Assembly: GCF_003626735.1 (NCBI RefSeq)
Contig: NZ_RBHX01000001.1
Coordinates: forward strand, 1,860,001 to 1,924,000
From: Microbacterium sp. CGR2
Lineage (GTDB): Bacteria; Actinomycetota; Actinomycetes; Actinomycetales; Microbacteriaceae
Length of the DNA stretch: 64,000 nucleotides
Reading direction: 5' to 3'
A model generated the notes under the pieces. It saw nothing but the letters and a program-made list of their open reading frames with translations. It was not told where the DNA came from and searched no databases. This document shows, piece after piece, positions 30,089-36,362 of this stretch. Positions within the stretch are counted from its first letter, which is position 1. Every line of letters starts with the position of its first letter. A program made the translations under genes and the position numbers.

Positions 30089-30189
30089 ATCCGCACGGGA
30101 GTCAACTGGGGTGCAATCGCTCTTCGAGGGCGGGCATTCATTCATGCACCACGAATTCGCTGATGGTCGGCGCGCCTGACCCGGTTCCG

Positions 30190-30263
30190 GCACCCGCGGA
30201 CTAGACTCCCGGTGACTCCGTCACGCGAAGCGCCCAAGGGCCGGGAGTCTAGTCCGCGGGTGC
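30190..30263 (+). ncRNA. Perfect 23-bp inverted repeat upstream of the Abi-like gene; candidate structured RNA
   Basis: Arms 30190-30212 and 30241-30263 are exact complements, separated by 28 bases. The arms start GCACCCGCGGACTAGACTCC. No T-run follows, so it is not a typical terminator, though it lies 101 bases after the sce7725-like stop. A second, weaker pairing (ACCCCGG 30273-30279 with CCGGGGT 30306-30312) lies between it and the Abi-like gene. A small folded RNA acting on the HEPN protein is a testable idea; no promoter is identified, so the RNA call is tentative. Confidence 0.45.
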
Positions 30264-30368
30264 AAAGACGAAACCCCGGCGATGTGACGTGAGTCAGGGA
30301 TCGTTCCGGGGTCTTCGCATACAAGCATACGGATTCTCCTTCCGATGTCAACCTAGAGGGATCGCAGC

Positions 30369-31022
30369 ATGCCGGAGCCACTTGATCGCTCGAGACTGTT
30401 GCCGCTGCTGACTGCCGAGAGGCTCGACTCCTATCTCAGGGTGTCTAACAGCGTCAACGACGCGATCCGGCTGTACGAGTGGAACATGGCCGCGGCGGCC
30501 AGCGTCATGGAACTCACCGGGATCGTCGAAGTCGTGGTCCGGAATGCGCTTGATAGAGAGCTCCAGCAATGGGTGAAAACCAAGCACCCCGGGAGCGTTT
30601 GGTTCGACAGAGTGCCGCTGGACCCACAGGGACGCGCTGACGTCGTTAAGGCCCGAAGCCGTGCAACCCAGAAGGGTCGCCGCGCCGAAGTGCACGGCAG
30701 AGTGATCGCCGAACTCACCTTGGGATTCTGGCGGTACCTCGTAGAGTCTCGCTACCTCACCTCACTCTGGATCCCGGCGACTCACAGTGCATTCCCGCGT
30801 GGGGTTCAGGATCTGCGGCAGCGCCAACGAGAAGTTAAGTCGAGCCTCCAGCAACTTCACTTTGTGCGGAACAGAGCGGCCCACCACGAACCGATCCATA
30901 GTCGCGATCTGGCACGGGACTTCGCACGTGCGCTCGAATTGCTCGGTTGGGTATCTTCTGACGCTGCGGAGTGGGCGCGGACAACCAGTTCACTTCCCGA
31001 GGTCATCAGACGGAAGCCTTGA
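30369..31022 (+). CDS. Abi-like protein (Abi_2-type HEPN ribonuclease candidate)
   Basis: The 217-residue protein starts at ATG 30369 after AGAGGG. The first half is helical (IRLYEWNMAAAASVMELTGI, VEVVVRNALDREL), as in Abi_2/AbiD/AbiF proteins. The HEPN motif RNxxxH is clear: R167, N168 and H172 in FVRNRAAHHEPIHSRDL, which corresponds to the conserved RNxxAHH segment of the family. Such proteins cause abortive infection, most likely by cutting RNA. Upstream lies a perfect inverted repeat that could encode an RNA partner. No protein antitoxin gene is adjacent. The gene ends directly before the right island end. Confidence 0.82.
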   Translation: MPEPLDRSRLLPLLTAERLDSYLRVSNSVNDAIRLYEWNMAAAASVMELTGIVEVVVRNALDRELQQWVKTKHPGSVWFDRVPLDPQGRADVVKARSRATQKGRRAEVHGRVIAELTLGFWRYLVESRYLTSLWIPATHSAFPRGVQDLRQRQREVKSSLQQLHFVRNRAAHHEPIHSRDLARDFARALELLGWVSSDAAEWARTTSSLPEVIRRKP

Positions 31023-31024
31023 CG

Positions 31025-31042
31025 GTGCCGGTTTTGTGCCGG
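31025..31042 (+). repeat. GTGCCGG tandem motif inside the right island end
   Basis: GTGCCGGTTTTGTGCCGG differs at one base from 26995-27012. It begins two bases after the Abi-like stop codon and 108 bases before the right attachment repeat. Possible arm-type recombinase site. Confidence 0.55.
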
Positions 31043-31149
31043 GACCTCTGCTGAAACCACCCTCATTCAGCTGTCGCTAACCATGACCGTGCCCGCGGAA
31101 TCATGCGGCAAACGAGGACGAACGAGTCCCCGCTAGACCGCAGAATCTA

Positions 31150-31229
31150 ACTCATAATCGTGAGGTCGCGGGTTCAAGCCCCGCTCCTGCTACAGACGTA
31201 AGCCCCCGGTTCTCCGGGGGTTTTGTCGT
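31150..31229 (+). repeat. Right attachment-site repeat (attR) with orphan tRNA-Met 3' half
   Basis: The 80 bases equal 26879-26958. The first 43 bases (31150-31192) are the tRNA-Met 3' half without its 5' half, so this is not a functional tRNA; the rest includes a copy of the terminator. Chromosomal sequence resumes after it. Confidence 0.95.
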
Positions 31230-31307
31230 ATCGGGGTCCGGCTCGCACTATGGCCGCGAAAGCGCAACCCCCTGAGCTGAGCCCCGCATGGGGCGTACGG
31301 TCGCCAG

Positions 31308-31577
31308 ATGAGTCGGGCACGCACGACCTCAAAAGCCCGCATCGACATCGACGGTCGCGAACTGACCCTGGCTCCGGGGCAAGACCTCGTGCGACTCATG
31401 CATGACATGGAAGAGGCCTCGCGCACGGAAGGAACTTTCGTTCACTTCACCTCGGGAAACATGCTCATGAGCGCGCTCGTCTCAGGCAGGACGCGCGTCG
31501 TGATCTCCGTCGAGGCCGACGCCGCGGACCCGCCGCATGACCTGTCCGAGCACGCGCGCACCGACTGGGATTTCTGA
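31308..31577 (+). CDS. Small hypothetical protein
   Basis: The 89-residue frame starts at ATG 31308, 78 bases after the right island end, and is probably the first chromosomal gene there. It has two short strands (ARIDIDGRELTL, TRVVISVEADA) around helices and an acidic C-terminus. No family is recognised and no membrane segment is seen. Codon use is high in GC third bases, as in neighbours, which supports it as real. Confidence 0.6.
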   Translation: MSRARTTSKARIDIDGRELTLAPGQDLVRLMHDMEEASRTEGTFVHFTSGNMLMSALVSGRTRVVISVEADAADPPHDLSEHARTDWDF

Positions 31578-31641
31578 GAGAAGACGGATCCTGCAGAGAC
31601 TCGTCGTCGTCGTCGACAGGCGAGGCTGCGGACGCGGACGG

Positions 31642-31938
31642 TCAGCGTCGGTCGCGTCGGCGGGTGGGAGGCGGCCGGTGCGGGATCGGGATCGGCCGGG
31701 TCGCACGGGAAGCATCCTGGAAGCGCTCGACCGCCTCGAGCACCTCGTGCACGTTCGGATACCGCAGGGCGAGAGGGAGGTCTCGCATCCAGATGACTTC
31801 GACATCGGTGGGTGCGTCGTCATAGATCCGGCAGACCACACGCCGGTGGTCGCTCTCGGGGTGGTGCAGGTCGTGGATCGCCCAGTCGGTCTCGCTCACC
31901 TTGACCAGTGTGAACCGCGGCTCTGGAACCTGCTCCAT
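31642..31938 (-). CDS. Small hypothetical protein
   Basis: The leftward frame has ATG codons at 31941 and 31938; AGGAG lies so close to the first that the second is the likelier start, giving 98 residues. The core (VSETDWAIHDLHHPESDHRR, DDAPTDVEVIWMRDLPLAL) is hydrophilic with an Arg/Pro-rich C-terminus. No family is recognised. It converges with the gene at 31308-31577 and is divergent from the Asp23 operon. Confidence 0.6.
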   Translation of the reverse strand: MEQVPEPRFTLVKVSETDWAIHDLHHPESDHRRVVCRIYDDAPTDVEVIWMRDLPLALRYPNVHEVLEAVERFQDASRATRPIPIPHRPPPTRRRDRR

Positions 31939-32155
31939 CATTCTCCTGACTGTCCCCAGCTTGCAGGATGGTCGATTTCGCGCCGGATGGGTAGGCCCTT
32001 GACAGGTTCGCGGGCGTGCGGAAGGGCTTCCACCGGGTCAGAATTCGTTTCCACAGATTTGTGACGTTTCCTCCACGGCATCCGTCTTAGTGGTGTCGTT
32101 GAAGTGCGACCCGCACCGGATGCCAGGTGCGGACACAGAAATGAAGGAGCGCATC

Positions 32156-32596
32156 ATGGCCAATGTCACCGGCGGTACCCAGCCCAAAGCTCAGGTTGTC
32201 GCACACCAGCAGGGGTCCGCAGCGGGAAAGACGACCATCGAAGACTCGGTCGTCGCCAAGATCGCCGGCATCGCCGCGCGCGAGGTCTCTGGGGTCTATG
32301 CACTCGGCGGCGGAGGTGCACGCGTCGTCGGGGCCATCCGCGACGCTCTCAACACGACCGACCTCACTCAGGGCATCAGCGTCGAGGTGGGCGAGACGCA
32401 GGTCGCCGTCGACGTGATCATCGTGGCGGACTACCCGGTGTCACTGCAGAAGGTGGCCGACGACGTTCGCTCTGCCATCGGCAAGGCCATGGTGGAACTC
32501 GTCGGCATGGAGGTCGCCGAGGTCAATGTCACCGTCAACGACGTGCGCATCCCGTCCGACGACGCTGACACCGTGCAGGAGGCGCGGGTCCAGTGA
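32156..32596 (+). CDS. Asp23/Gls24 family envelope stress protein
   Basis: The 146-residue protein starts at ATG 32156 after AAGGAG. It has the Asp23 core: TTIEDSVVAKIAGIAAREVS, GISVEVGETQVAVDVIIVADY and VAEVNVTVNDVRI. Family members form a membrane-associated scaffold linked to cell-envelope or alkaline stress. It opens an operon of five genes (32156-34305) in which each of the four junctions overlaps by four bases, which suggests a fixed protein ratio. Confidence 0.92.
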   Translation: MANVTGGTQPKAQVVAHQQGSAAGKTTIEDSVVAKIAGIAAREVSGVYALGGGGARVVGAIRDALNTTDLTQGISVEVGETQVAVDVIIVADYPVSLQKVADDVRSAIGKAMVELVGMEVAEVNVTVNDVRIPSDDADTVQEARVQ

Positions 32597-32784
32597 ACGC
32601 GTCGGTGATCGGTGCAGCCACCGCGGTCGTGCTCGCGTTGACATGGATCATCCTCGGCTTCTGGGCGTTCGTGCTCGTCGCCCTGGCCATGCTCGTGGGC
32701 GCGGCGATCGGGCGCATCGCCGATGGCCGACTCGACATGCGAGCGCTCGCCGAGGTCTTCCGAGGTCGGCGATCGTCGTCATGA
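32593..32784 (+). CDS. Small membrane protein of the Asp23 operon (DUF2273-like)
   Basis: The 63-residue product starts with GTG overlapping the previous stop (GTGA). One long hydrophobic hairpin covers residues 4-45 (VIGAATAVVLALTWIILGFW, ALAMLVGAAIGRIAD), followed by a short basic tail. Small membrane proteins in this position anchor Asp23 in Firmicutes operons; the same role is inferred here. Confidence 0.75.
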   Translation: MNASVIGAATAVVLALTWIILGFWAFVLVALAMLVGAAIGRIADGRLDMRALAEVFRGRRSSS

Positions 32785-33128
32785 CGACAGGTCACGCACC
32801 CGAGACGGTGCACGGCGCCGTCCCGGGCGCGACGATCTTCACCGGTCGCGCCTTGGAGCACCTCGCAGTCGGTATCGCGCACGAAATCGCTGGGGTTCCC
32901 GCGCGCGACGTCGCAGTGACGCTCTCGGATGAACGGGGCTCGCTCCGTGTCTCGGTCACGGTGCCCGTCGCCGTGGCCGAGAACGGCGGCGCCACCATCG
33001 TCGAGAGCGGAGATGAACTCCGGCACGGCCTCATCGACGGGATGCGCAACCTCGTCGGCCGGACCGTCAGCACTGTCGACATCCGCTATGCGGGTGTCCT
33101 TCGAACCAGGGAGAAGAGGGTCGGATGA
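32781..33128 (+). CDS. Second Asp23/Gls24-like protein
   Basis: The 115-residue protein starts at ATG 32781, overlapping the previous stop. It keeps the Asp23 fold pattern in shorter form: RALEHLAVGIAHEIAGVPAR, SLRVSVTVPVAVA and NLVGRTVSTVDIRYAGV. It lacks the longer N-terminal tail of the first operon protein. It presumably assembles with that protein at the membrane. Confidence 0.75.
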   Translation: MTTGHAPETVHGAVPGATIFTGRALEHLAVGIAHEIAGVPARDVAVTLSDERGSLRVSVTVPVAVAENGGATIVESGDELRHGLIDGMRNLVGRTVSTVDIRYAGVLRTREKRVG

Positions 33129-33691
33129 CGAACGAACAGACGATCTACCGTCGCGTTCTCCGTCGAGAGCTTCAGGCTCCCCGAACAGTTCCGGCCGTGG
33201 TCGTGGCAACCGTCGGAGTGGTCGCTCTCGTCGGCCTGATGATCGTCGGGATCTGGTGGTGGGTCGACCCTCGGTTCCGCGAAGGGGCGCAGCCCTGGCT
33301 CGCCGGAGTGGCGGGACTCGGGCAGGAGTGGGCGGCGTCGATGGGGATCGGCGTGGTCCTCGTGCTGCTGGCGCTCTTCCTTCTCGTGCTCGCGGTCGTG
33401 CCGGGGCGTCGCCCTCGTCGCGGCCGCGCGACAGATCGAGCGGTCCTGCTGGTCGACGACGGAGTGATCGCCGATTCGATCGCCGAAACGGTGGCGCGGC
33501 GCACGGGTGTCGAGCGCGGCCGGGTCTCGGTGACCGTCGGGCGGCGCGAGGCGACAGTGCGCATCACGCCGACCAGCGGCGTGCCGGTCAGCCGTTCGGC
33601 CGCAGCATCCGCGGTGGAGGACACGCTTTCCGGAGTCGGGTTCGCTCTGACGCCCCGTGTCATCGTTGCACCCGAGGGAGTGATCGCATGA
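33125..33691 (+). CDS. Membrane protein of the Asp23 operon (DUF6286-like)
   Basis: The 188-residue protein starts at ATG 33125, overlapping the previous stop. It has two membrane segments (VVVATVGVVALVGLMIVGIWWWV and GIGVVLVLLALFLLVLAVV) and a cytosolic C-terminal domain with the RGRVSVTVGRREATVRI strand pattern, itself similar to a shortened Asp23 domain. It may tether the Asp23 layer to the membrane. Confidence 0.75.
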   Translation: MTNEQTIYRRVLRRELQAPRTVPAVVVATVGVVALVGLMIVGIWWWVDPRFREGAQPWLAGVAGLGQEWAASMGIGVVLVLLALFLLVLAVVPGRRPRRGRATDRAVLLVDDGVIADSIAETVARRTGVERGRVSVTVGRREATVRITPTSGVPVSRSAAASAVEDTLSGVGFALTPRVIVAPEGVIA

Positions 33692-34305
33692 AGACCACGA
33701 ACCGCGTCATGAACCGCGTGGTGCTGCTCCTCGTCGGCATCGTCCTGCTGGGCGCAGGAGTGGCGACGATCATCGCGGCGCTCCAGTCGGCTGGTGCCTC
33801 GCCAGCGTGGCTGGACGGCCCCGTGACGGCGATCTCCGAGGCATGGACGACGGTCGGCGCGTGGCGCGTCGAGGTCACGGGCATCGGTGCGGTGTCGGTC
33901 TTCATGGTCGCGGCCGCCGCTGCCGTGATCGTACTGACGATGCTGCTGCTCATGTTCGTGCTCTCACGGCGACGCGGCGGATCCAAGAATGTGCTCGACG
34001 TGAAGAGCGGCGACGGTCGTACGACGGTCGATCGCAACGTGGCGGATGCTGTGCTCACCGCCCCGCTGAACAGCCGGCCGGACGTGATCGCTGCTCGCAC
34101 CAGTGCGTACCGTCTGAAGACGTCTCACGCCATCGAGCTCGCCGTGACGGTGCGGCCCGGCGCTTCGCTGGCGGCCGTGACAGAGGCCGCGGAGACGGCC
34201 ATCCGTGACTGGGATCAGCTCCTCGGGTCTCGTGTCCCGATCATGCTGCACCTGTCGGACAGGCGGTGGCGGGACACGTTCCGAGCACGGACGCGGGTGA
34301 GTTGA
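33688..34305 (+). CDS. Membrane protein of the Asp23 operon (AmaP-like)
   Basis: The 205-residue protein starts at ATG 33688, overlapping the previous stop. Two membrane segments (RVVLLLVGIVLLGAGVATII and VFMVAAAAAVIVLTMLLLMF) flank an outer loop; the C-terminal cytosolic half includes KTSHAIELAVTVRPGASLAA. The topology matches AmaP, the Asp23 membrane anchor of staphylococci, although sequence similarity is not claimed. It is the last gene of the operon. Confidence 0.72.
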   Translation: MKTTNRVMNRVVLLLVGIVLLGAGVATIIAALQSAGASPAWLDGPVTAISEAWTTVGAWRVEVTGIGAVSVFMVAAAAAVIVLTMLLLMFVLSRRRGGSKNVLDVKSGDGRTTVDRNVADAVLTAPLNSRPDVIAARTSAYRLKTSHAIELAVTVRPGASLAAVTEAAETAIRDWDQLLGSRVPIMLHLSDRRWRDTFRARTRVS

Positions 34306-34402
34306 CTCGTGCGCTCGGCCCAGTGCTGAAAAGACGAACGCGCGAACACCGCGTGTGAGGATTCGGTCGCGAGATACGTGGCCGAGAAGGAAAGGAAACG
34401 CC

Positions 34403-34576
34403 ATGGGTGCTGAAGACAAGATCAAAGCCGCTGCGGAGAAGGTCGCGGGAAAGGCGAAGGAGGTCGTGGGCAACGTGACCAACAACGACCAGCTCGCCGC
34501 CGAAGGCAAGGCTGAGCAGGCCAAGGGCAACGTTCGCGACGCCGCCGAGAACGTGAAGGACGTCTTCGAGAAGTAG
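34403..34576 (+). CDS. CsbD family stress protein
   Basis: The 57-residue protein starts at ATG 34403 after AAGGAAA. It is a lysine- and alanine-rich helical protein with the family repeats KAAAEKVAGKAKEVVGNVTN and GKAEQAKGNVRDAAENVKD. CsbD proteins are induced by general stress; the molecular role is unknown. It lies alone between the Asp23 operon and the sigma factor gene, followed by a terminator. Confidence 0.92.
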   Translation: MGAEDKIKAAAEKVAGKAKEVVGNVTNNDQLAAEGKAEQAKGNVRDAAENVKDVFEK

Positions 34577-34582
34577 CGGGCG

Positions 34583-34614
34583 TCGGGGAGGGGCCCGAGG
34601 GGGCTCCTCCCCGA
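34583..34614 (+). terminator. Terminator after csbD-like gene
   Basis: TCGGGGAGG (34583-34591) pairs with CCTCCCCGA (34606-34614) in a nine-base stem, six bases after the stop codon. The T-run is weak. Confidence 0.65.
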
Positions 34615-34701
34615 ACTTCGACCGTTCGGTGAGATCCGATGGTGCGATCCGACCGTGCATCCGCTCCGAAGGACCGGAGGGACGCGTAAAAGGATGGGCA
34701 G

Positions 34702-35268
34702 ATGACTGACGAACGAATACATGGTGCGCTTGAGCGGGCCGACGACCGCATCGTCGCGGGGCGTGCCGCCGACGGCGACGTCGAAGCGTTCGCCGTGCTC
34801 GTTCGCCGATACACGCCCATGATGCGCGCCTACACCCAGCGGATGCTCAACGCGTCGGCTGACGTGGATGACATCGTGCAAGAGGCGTTCGTCACTGCCT
34901 GGCAGCGCTTCGGGGAACTGGAAGACCTCTCGAAGGTGAAGAGCTGGCTGATGCGGATCGTCAGCCGCAAAACGGTCGACCGTATCCGCGCTCACCGTCA
35001 GGTGTGGGACGTCGACGAGATCGATCGCGCGGCGCCGCTCAACACGTCGCCCTCTGAGATCGTCGAGGCTCGCGCAGGTGTGGCCGCCGTCGGCGCGGCG
35101 CTGCGTGAGCTTCCGGACGCACAACGGGAATGCTGGGTCCTTCGCGAGATGGGCGGCTACTCCTATGACGAGATCGCCGAGGAGCTCGGCATCCCCGCTT
35201 CGACGGCACGAGGCTTGCTGGCCCGTGCCCGAAAGCACATGATCGTACGCATGGAGGAGTGGCGATGA
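34702..35268 (+). CDS. ECF-type RNA polymerase sigma factor
   Basis: The 188-residue protein has sigma region 2 (FAVLVRRYTPMMRAYTQRML then DVDDIVQEAFVTAW) and region 4 (LRELPDAQRECWVLREMGGY, SYDEIAEELGIPASTARGLL). It should direct RNA polymerase to a small stress regulon. Its stop overlaps the start of an Asp23-like gene. No anti-sigma factor with a zinc motif or membrane anchor is seen next to it. The nearby Asp23 and CsbD genes are plausible targets, but no matching promoter motif is shown. Confidence 0.92.
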   Translation: MTDERIHGALERADDRIVAGRAADGDVEAFAVLVRRYTPMMRAYTQRMLNASADVDDIVQEAFVTAWQRFGELEDLSKVKSWLMRIVSRKTVDRIRAHRQVWDVDEIDRAAPLNTSPSEIVEARAGVAAVGAALRELPDAQRECWVLREMGGYSYDEIAEELGIPASTARGLLARARKHMIVRMEEWR

Positions 35269-35864
35269 ATGACGACCACGACATCCCCGAGACCGGGCGG
35301 CTCGGTCTCGAACCGACTGACCTCGACGGACACACCCTTGAAGAGCTGACGGACTATCTCGAAGCCGGACGGCAGCCCACCGACCCGTCCATCGAGGAAT
35401 CTCCCGGCTGCCAGCTGGCTCTCGATGCCCTCGAACGACTCCACGGTCTCGGCGGACAGCTGATCGACGCGGACGCCGCAGCAGCTCCCGACGTCGACGC
35501 GGGCTGGGTCGACCGCATCCTGAACGGCATCGCATTGGATGCGCGAGCGGGCCGGCGGATCCCCTTCGAGTCCCCGGACGAGCGCGTCGATCTCGCGATC
35601 ACCGAGGGCGCCGTGCGCGGCCTCATCCGCTCGGCAGAGAACGCTGTCCCCGGCCTCCTCGTCGGACGGTGCCGTCTCCAGGGAGACGTCACCGTGCCCG
35701 GCGAACCGATCCGCATCGAGATCGAAGCCAGTGCGCTCCACGGGGAGCCGATCCGACGCATCGCAGACCGGCTCCGCGAAGAGGTCGGCGAACGGCTGCG
35801 CCGCCATACAGAGCTGAACGTCGTCGCGATCGACATCGCGATCAGAGACATCCAGGAGGCGTGA
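35265..35864 (+). CDS. Asp23-like protein coupled to the ECF sigma factor
   Basis: The 199-residue protein starts at ATG 35265, five bases after GGAGGAG and overlapping the sigma factor stop; GTG 35259 is less likely. The first part has LEELTDYLEAGRQPTDPSIE and a Cys (SPGCQLAL), as in zinc-free anti-sigma-like or regulatory segments. The second part has an Asp23-type core (AVRGLIRSAENAVPGLLVGR, IRIEIEASALHGEPIRRIAD). It has no membrane segment. Tight coupling suggests it may control the sigma factor or be its effector, which is inference. Confidence 0.65.
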   Translation: MNDDHDIPETGRLGLEPTDLDGHTLEELTDYLEAGRQPTDPSIEESPGCQLALDALERLHGLGGQLIDADAAAAPDVDAGWVDRILNGIALDARAGRRIPFESPDERVDLAITEGAVRGLIRSAENAVPGLLVGRCRLQGDVTVPGEPIRIEIEASALHGEPIRRIADRLREEVGERLRRHTELNVVAIDIAIRDIQEA

Positions 35865-36232
35865 TGGTGGACGAAACAGAAGTGATGACCTCCCGAGCGC
35901 GCGTTGAACTCGCCGCAGAAATCGAAGAAGTCGTGCGGGCGACCGCGGGGGTGCGGAACGTCTACCGCTCCGGTTCGCTCATCTCGAACCTGCTGCGAGC
36001 AGGGGCGGCAGCGCTAGGTACCCAGAACGAGGGGGAGCCGATGATCGCGGTGGTCTCCGGTGAGCGTGGCGTCGTCGTGGAGGCATCCATCGGGATCGAT
36101 TCTCGGTCGCGCGCTGCCGAGATCCTGCGCGCCGTCCATGAAGCGATCGATGAGCGGCTGAGCGCCGACGGGCTGGAGCGCGACAGCATCACCCTCAGCG
36201 TCGTGTACGTGCAGTCACCGGAGGCCACCTGA
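35864..36232 (+). CDS. Hypothetical Asp23-associated protein
   Basis: The 122-residue protein starts at ATG 35864 sharing one base with the previous stop (TGATG). It alternates helices and strands (ELAAEIEEVVRATAGVRNVY, GEPMIAVVSGERGVVVEASI), an Asp23-like arrangement. No membrane segment is seen. It is the last gene of the sigma factor unit. Confidence 0.65.
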   Translation: MVDETEVMTSRARVELAAEIEEVVRATAGVRNVYRSGSLISNLLRAGAAALGTQNEGEPMIAVVSGERGVVVEASIGIDSRSRAAEILRAVHEAIDERLSADGLERDSITLSVVYVQSPEAT

Positions 36233-36325
36233 CTCCGGGCGCACACACCGACGCAATCGAAGATTCTGCGGATTCCGTTGGTCCTTGAGCAGGATCAAAC
36301 GGAATCAGTCGTAGAAAGAAAACGA

Positions 36326-36355
36326 TTGACGCGAGAACCGCCGTGGCTCTACTGT
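36326..36355 (+). promoter_or_regulatory. SigA-type promoter of the APC permease gene, likely leaderless
   Basis: TTGACG (36326-36331) and TACTGT (36350-36355) are 18 bases apart. Only seven bases separate the -10 box from the ATG at 36363 and no Shine-Dalgarno sequence is present, so transcription probably starts at the ATG. Confidence 0.65.
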
Positions 36356-36362
36356 TCAGAGC

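Larger units (their letters stand above)
26879..31229. mobile_element. 4.3-kb genomic island inserted in the tRNA-Met 3' half, with defence-like cargo and no integrase
   Basis: Two perfect 80-bp direct repeats bound the island; the left one belongs to the intact tRNA, the right one is an orphan 3' half. This is the product of tyrosine-recombinase insertion into a tRNA gene. Inside are four genes: an unknown helical protein (leftward), sce7726-like, sce7725-like and an Abi-like HEPN protein. No integrase, excisionase, relaxase or phage gene is present, so it must be moved in trans or be stranded. Base composition dips: bases 29821-29880 contain only 27 G+C of 60. Near-identical 18-base motifs lie inside both ends. 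Confidence 0.9.

Noticed and set aside
30190-30263. Inverted repeat taken as a simple terminator of the sce7725-like gene
   Set aside because: Stem is 23 bp with a 28-base loop, 101 bases after the stop and without a T-run. This is not the usual form, so I keep it as a candidate structured RNA, though a Rho-type role is not excluded.
30190-30263. Inverted repeat taken as ends of a miniature transposon
   Set aside because: Only 28 bases lie between the arms and no target-site duplication is visible.
26959-31149. Integrase gene in the tRNA-Met island
   Set aside because: None of the four genes shows the tyrosine recombinase R-H-R-Y pattern or a serine recombinase catalytic domain, and the remaining gaps are too short.
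31150-31192. A second tRNA-Met gene
   Set aside because: Only the 3' half is present; there is no D-arm or 5' acceptor strand, so it is the attR remnant.
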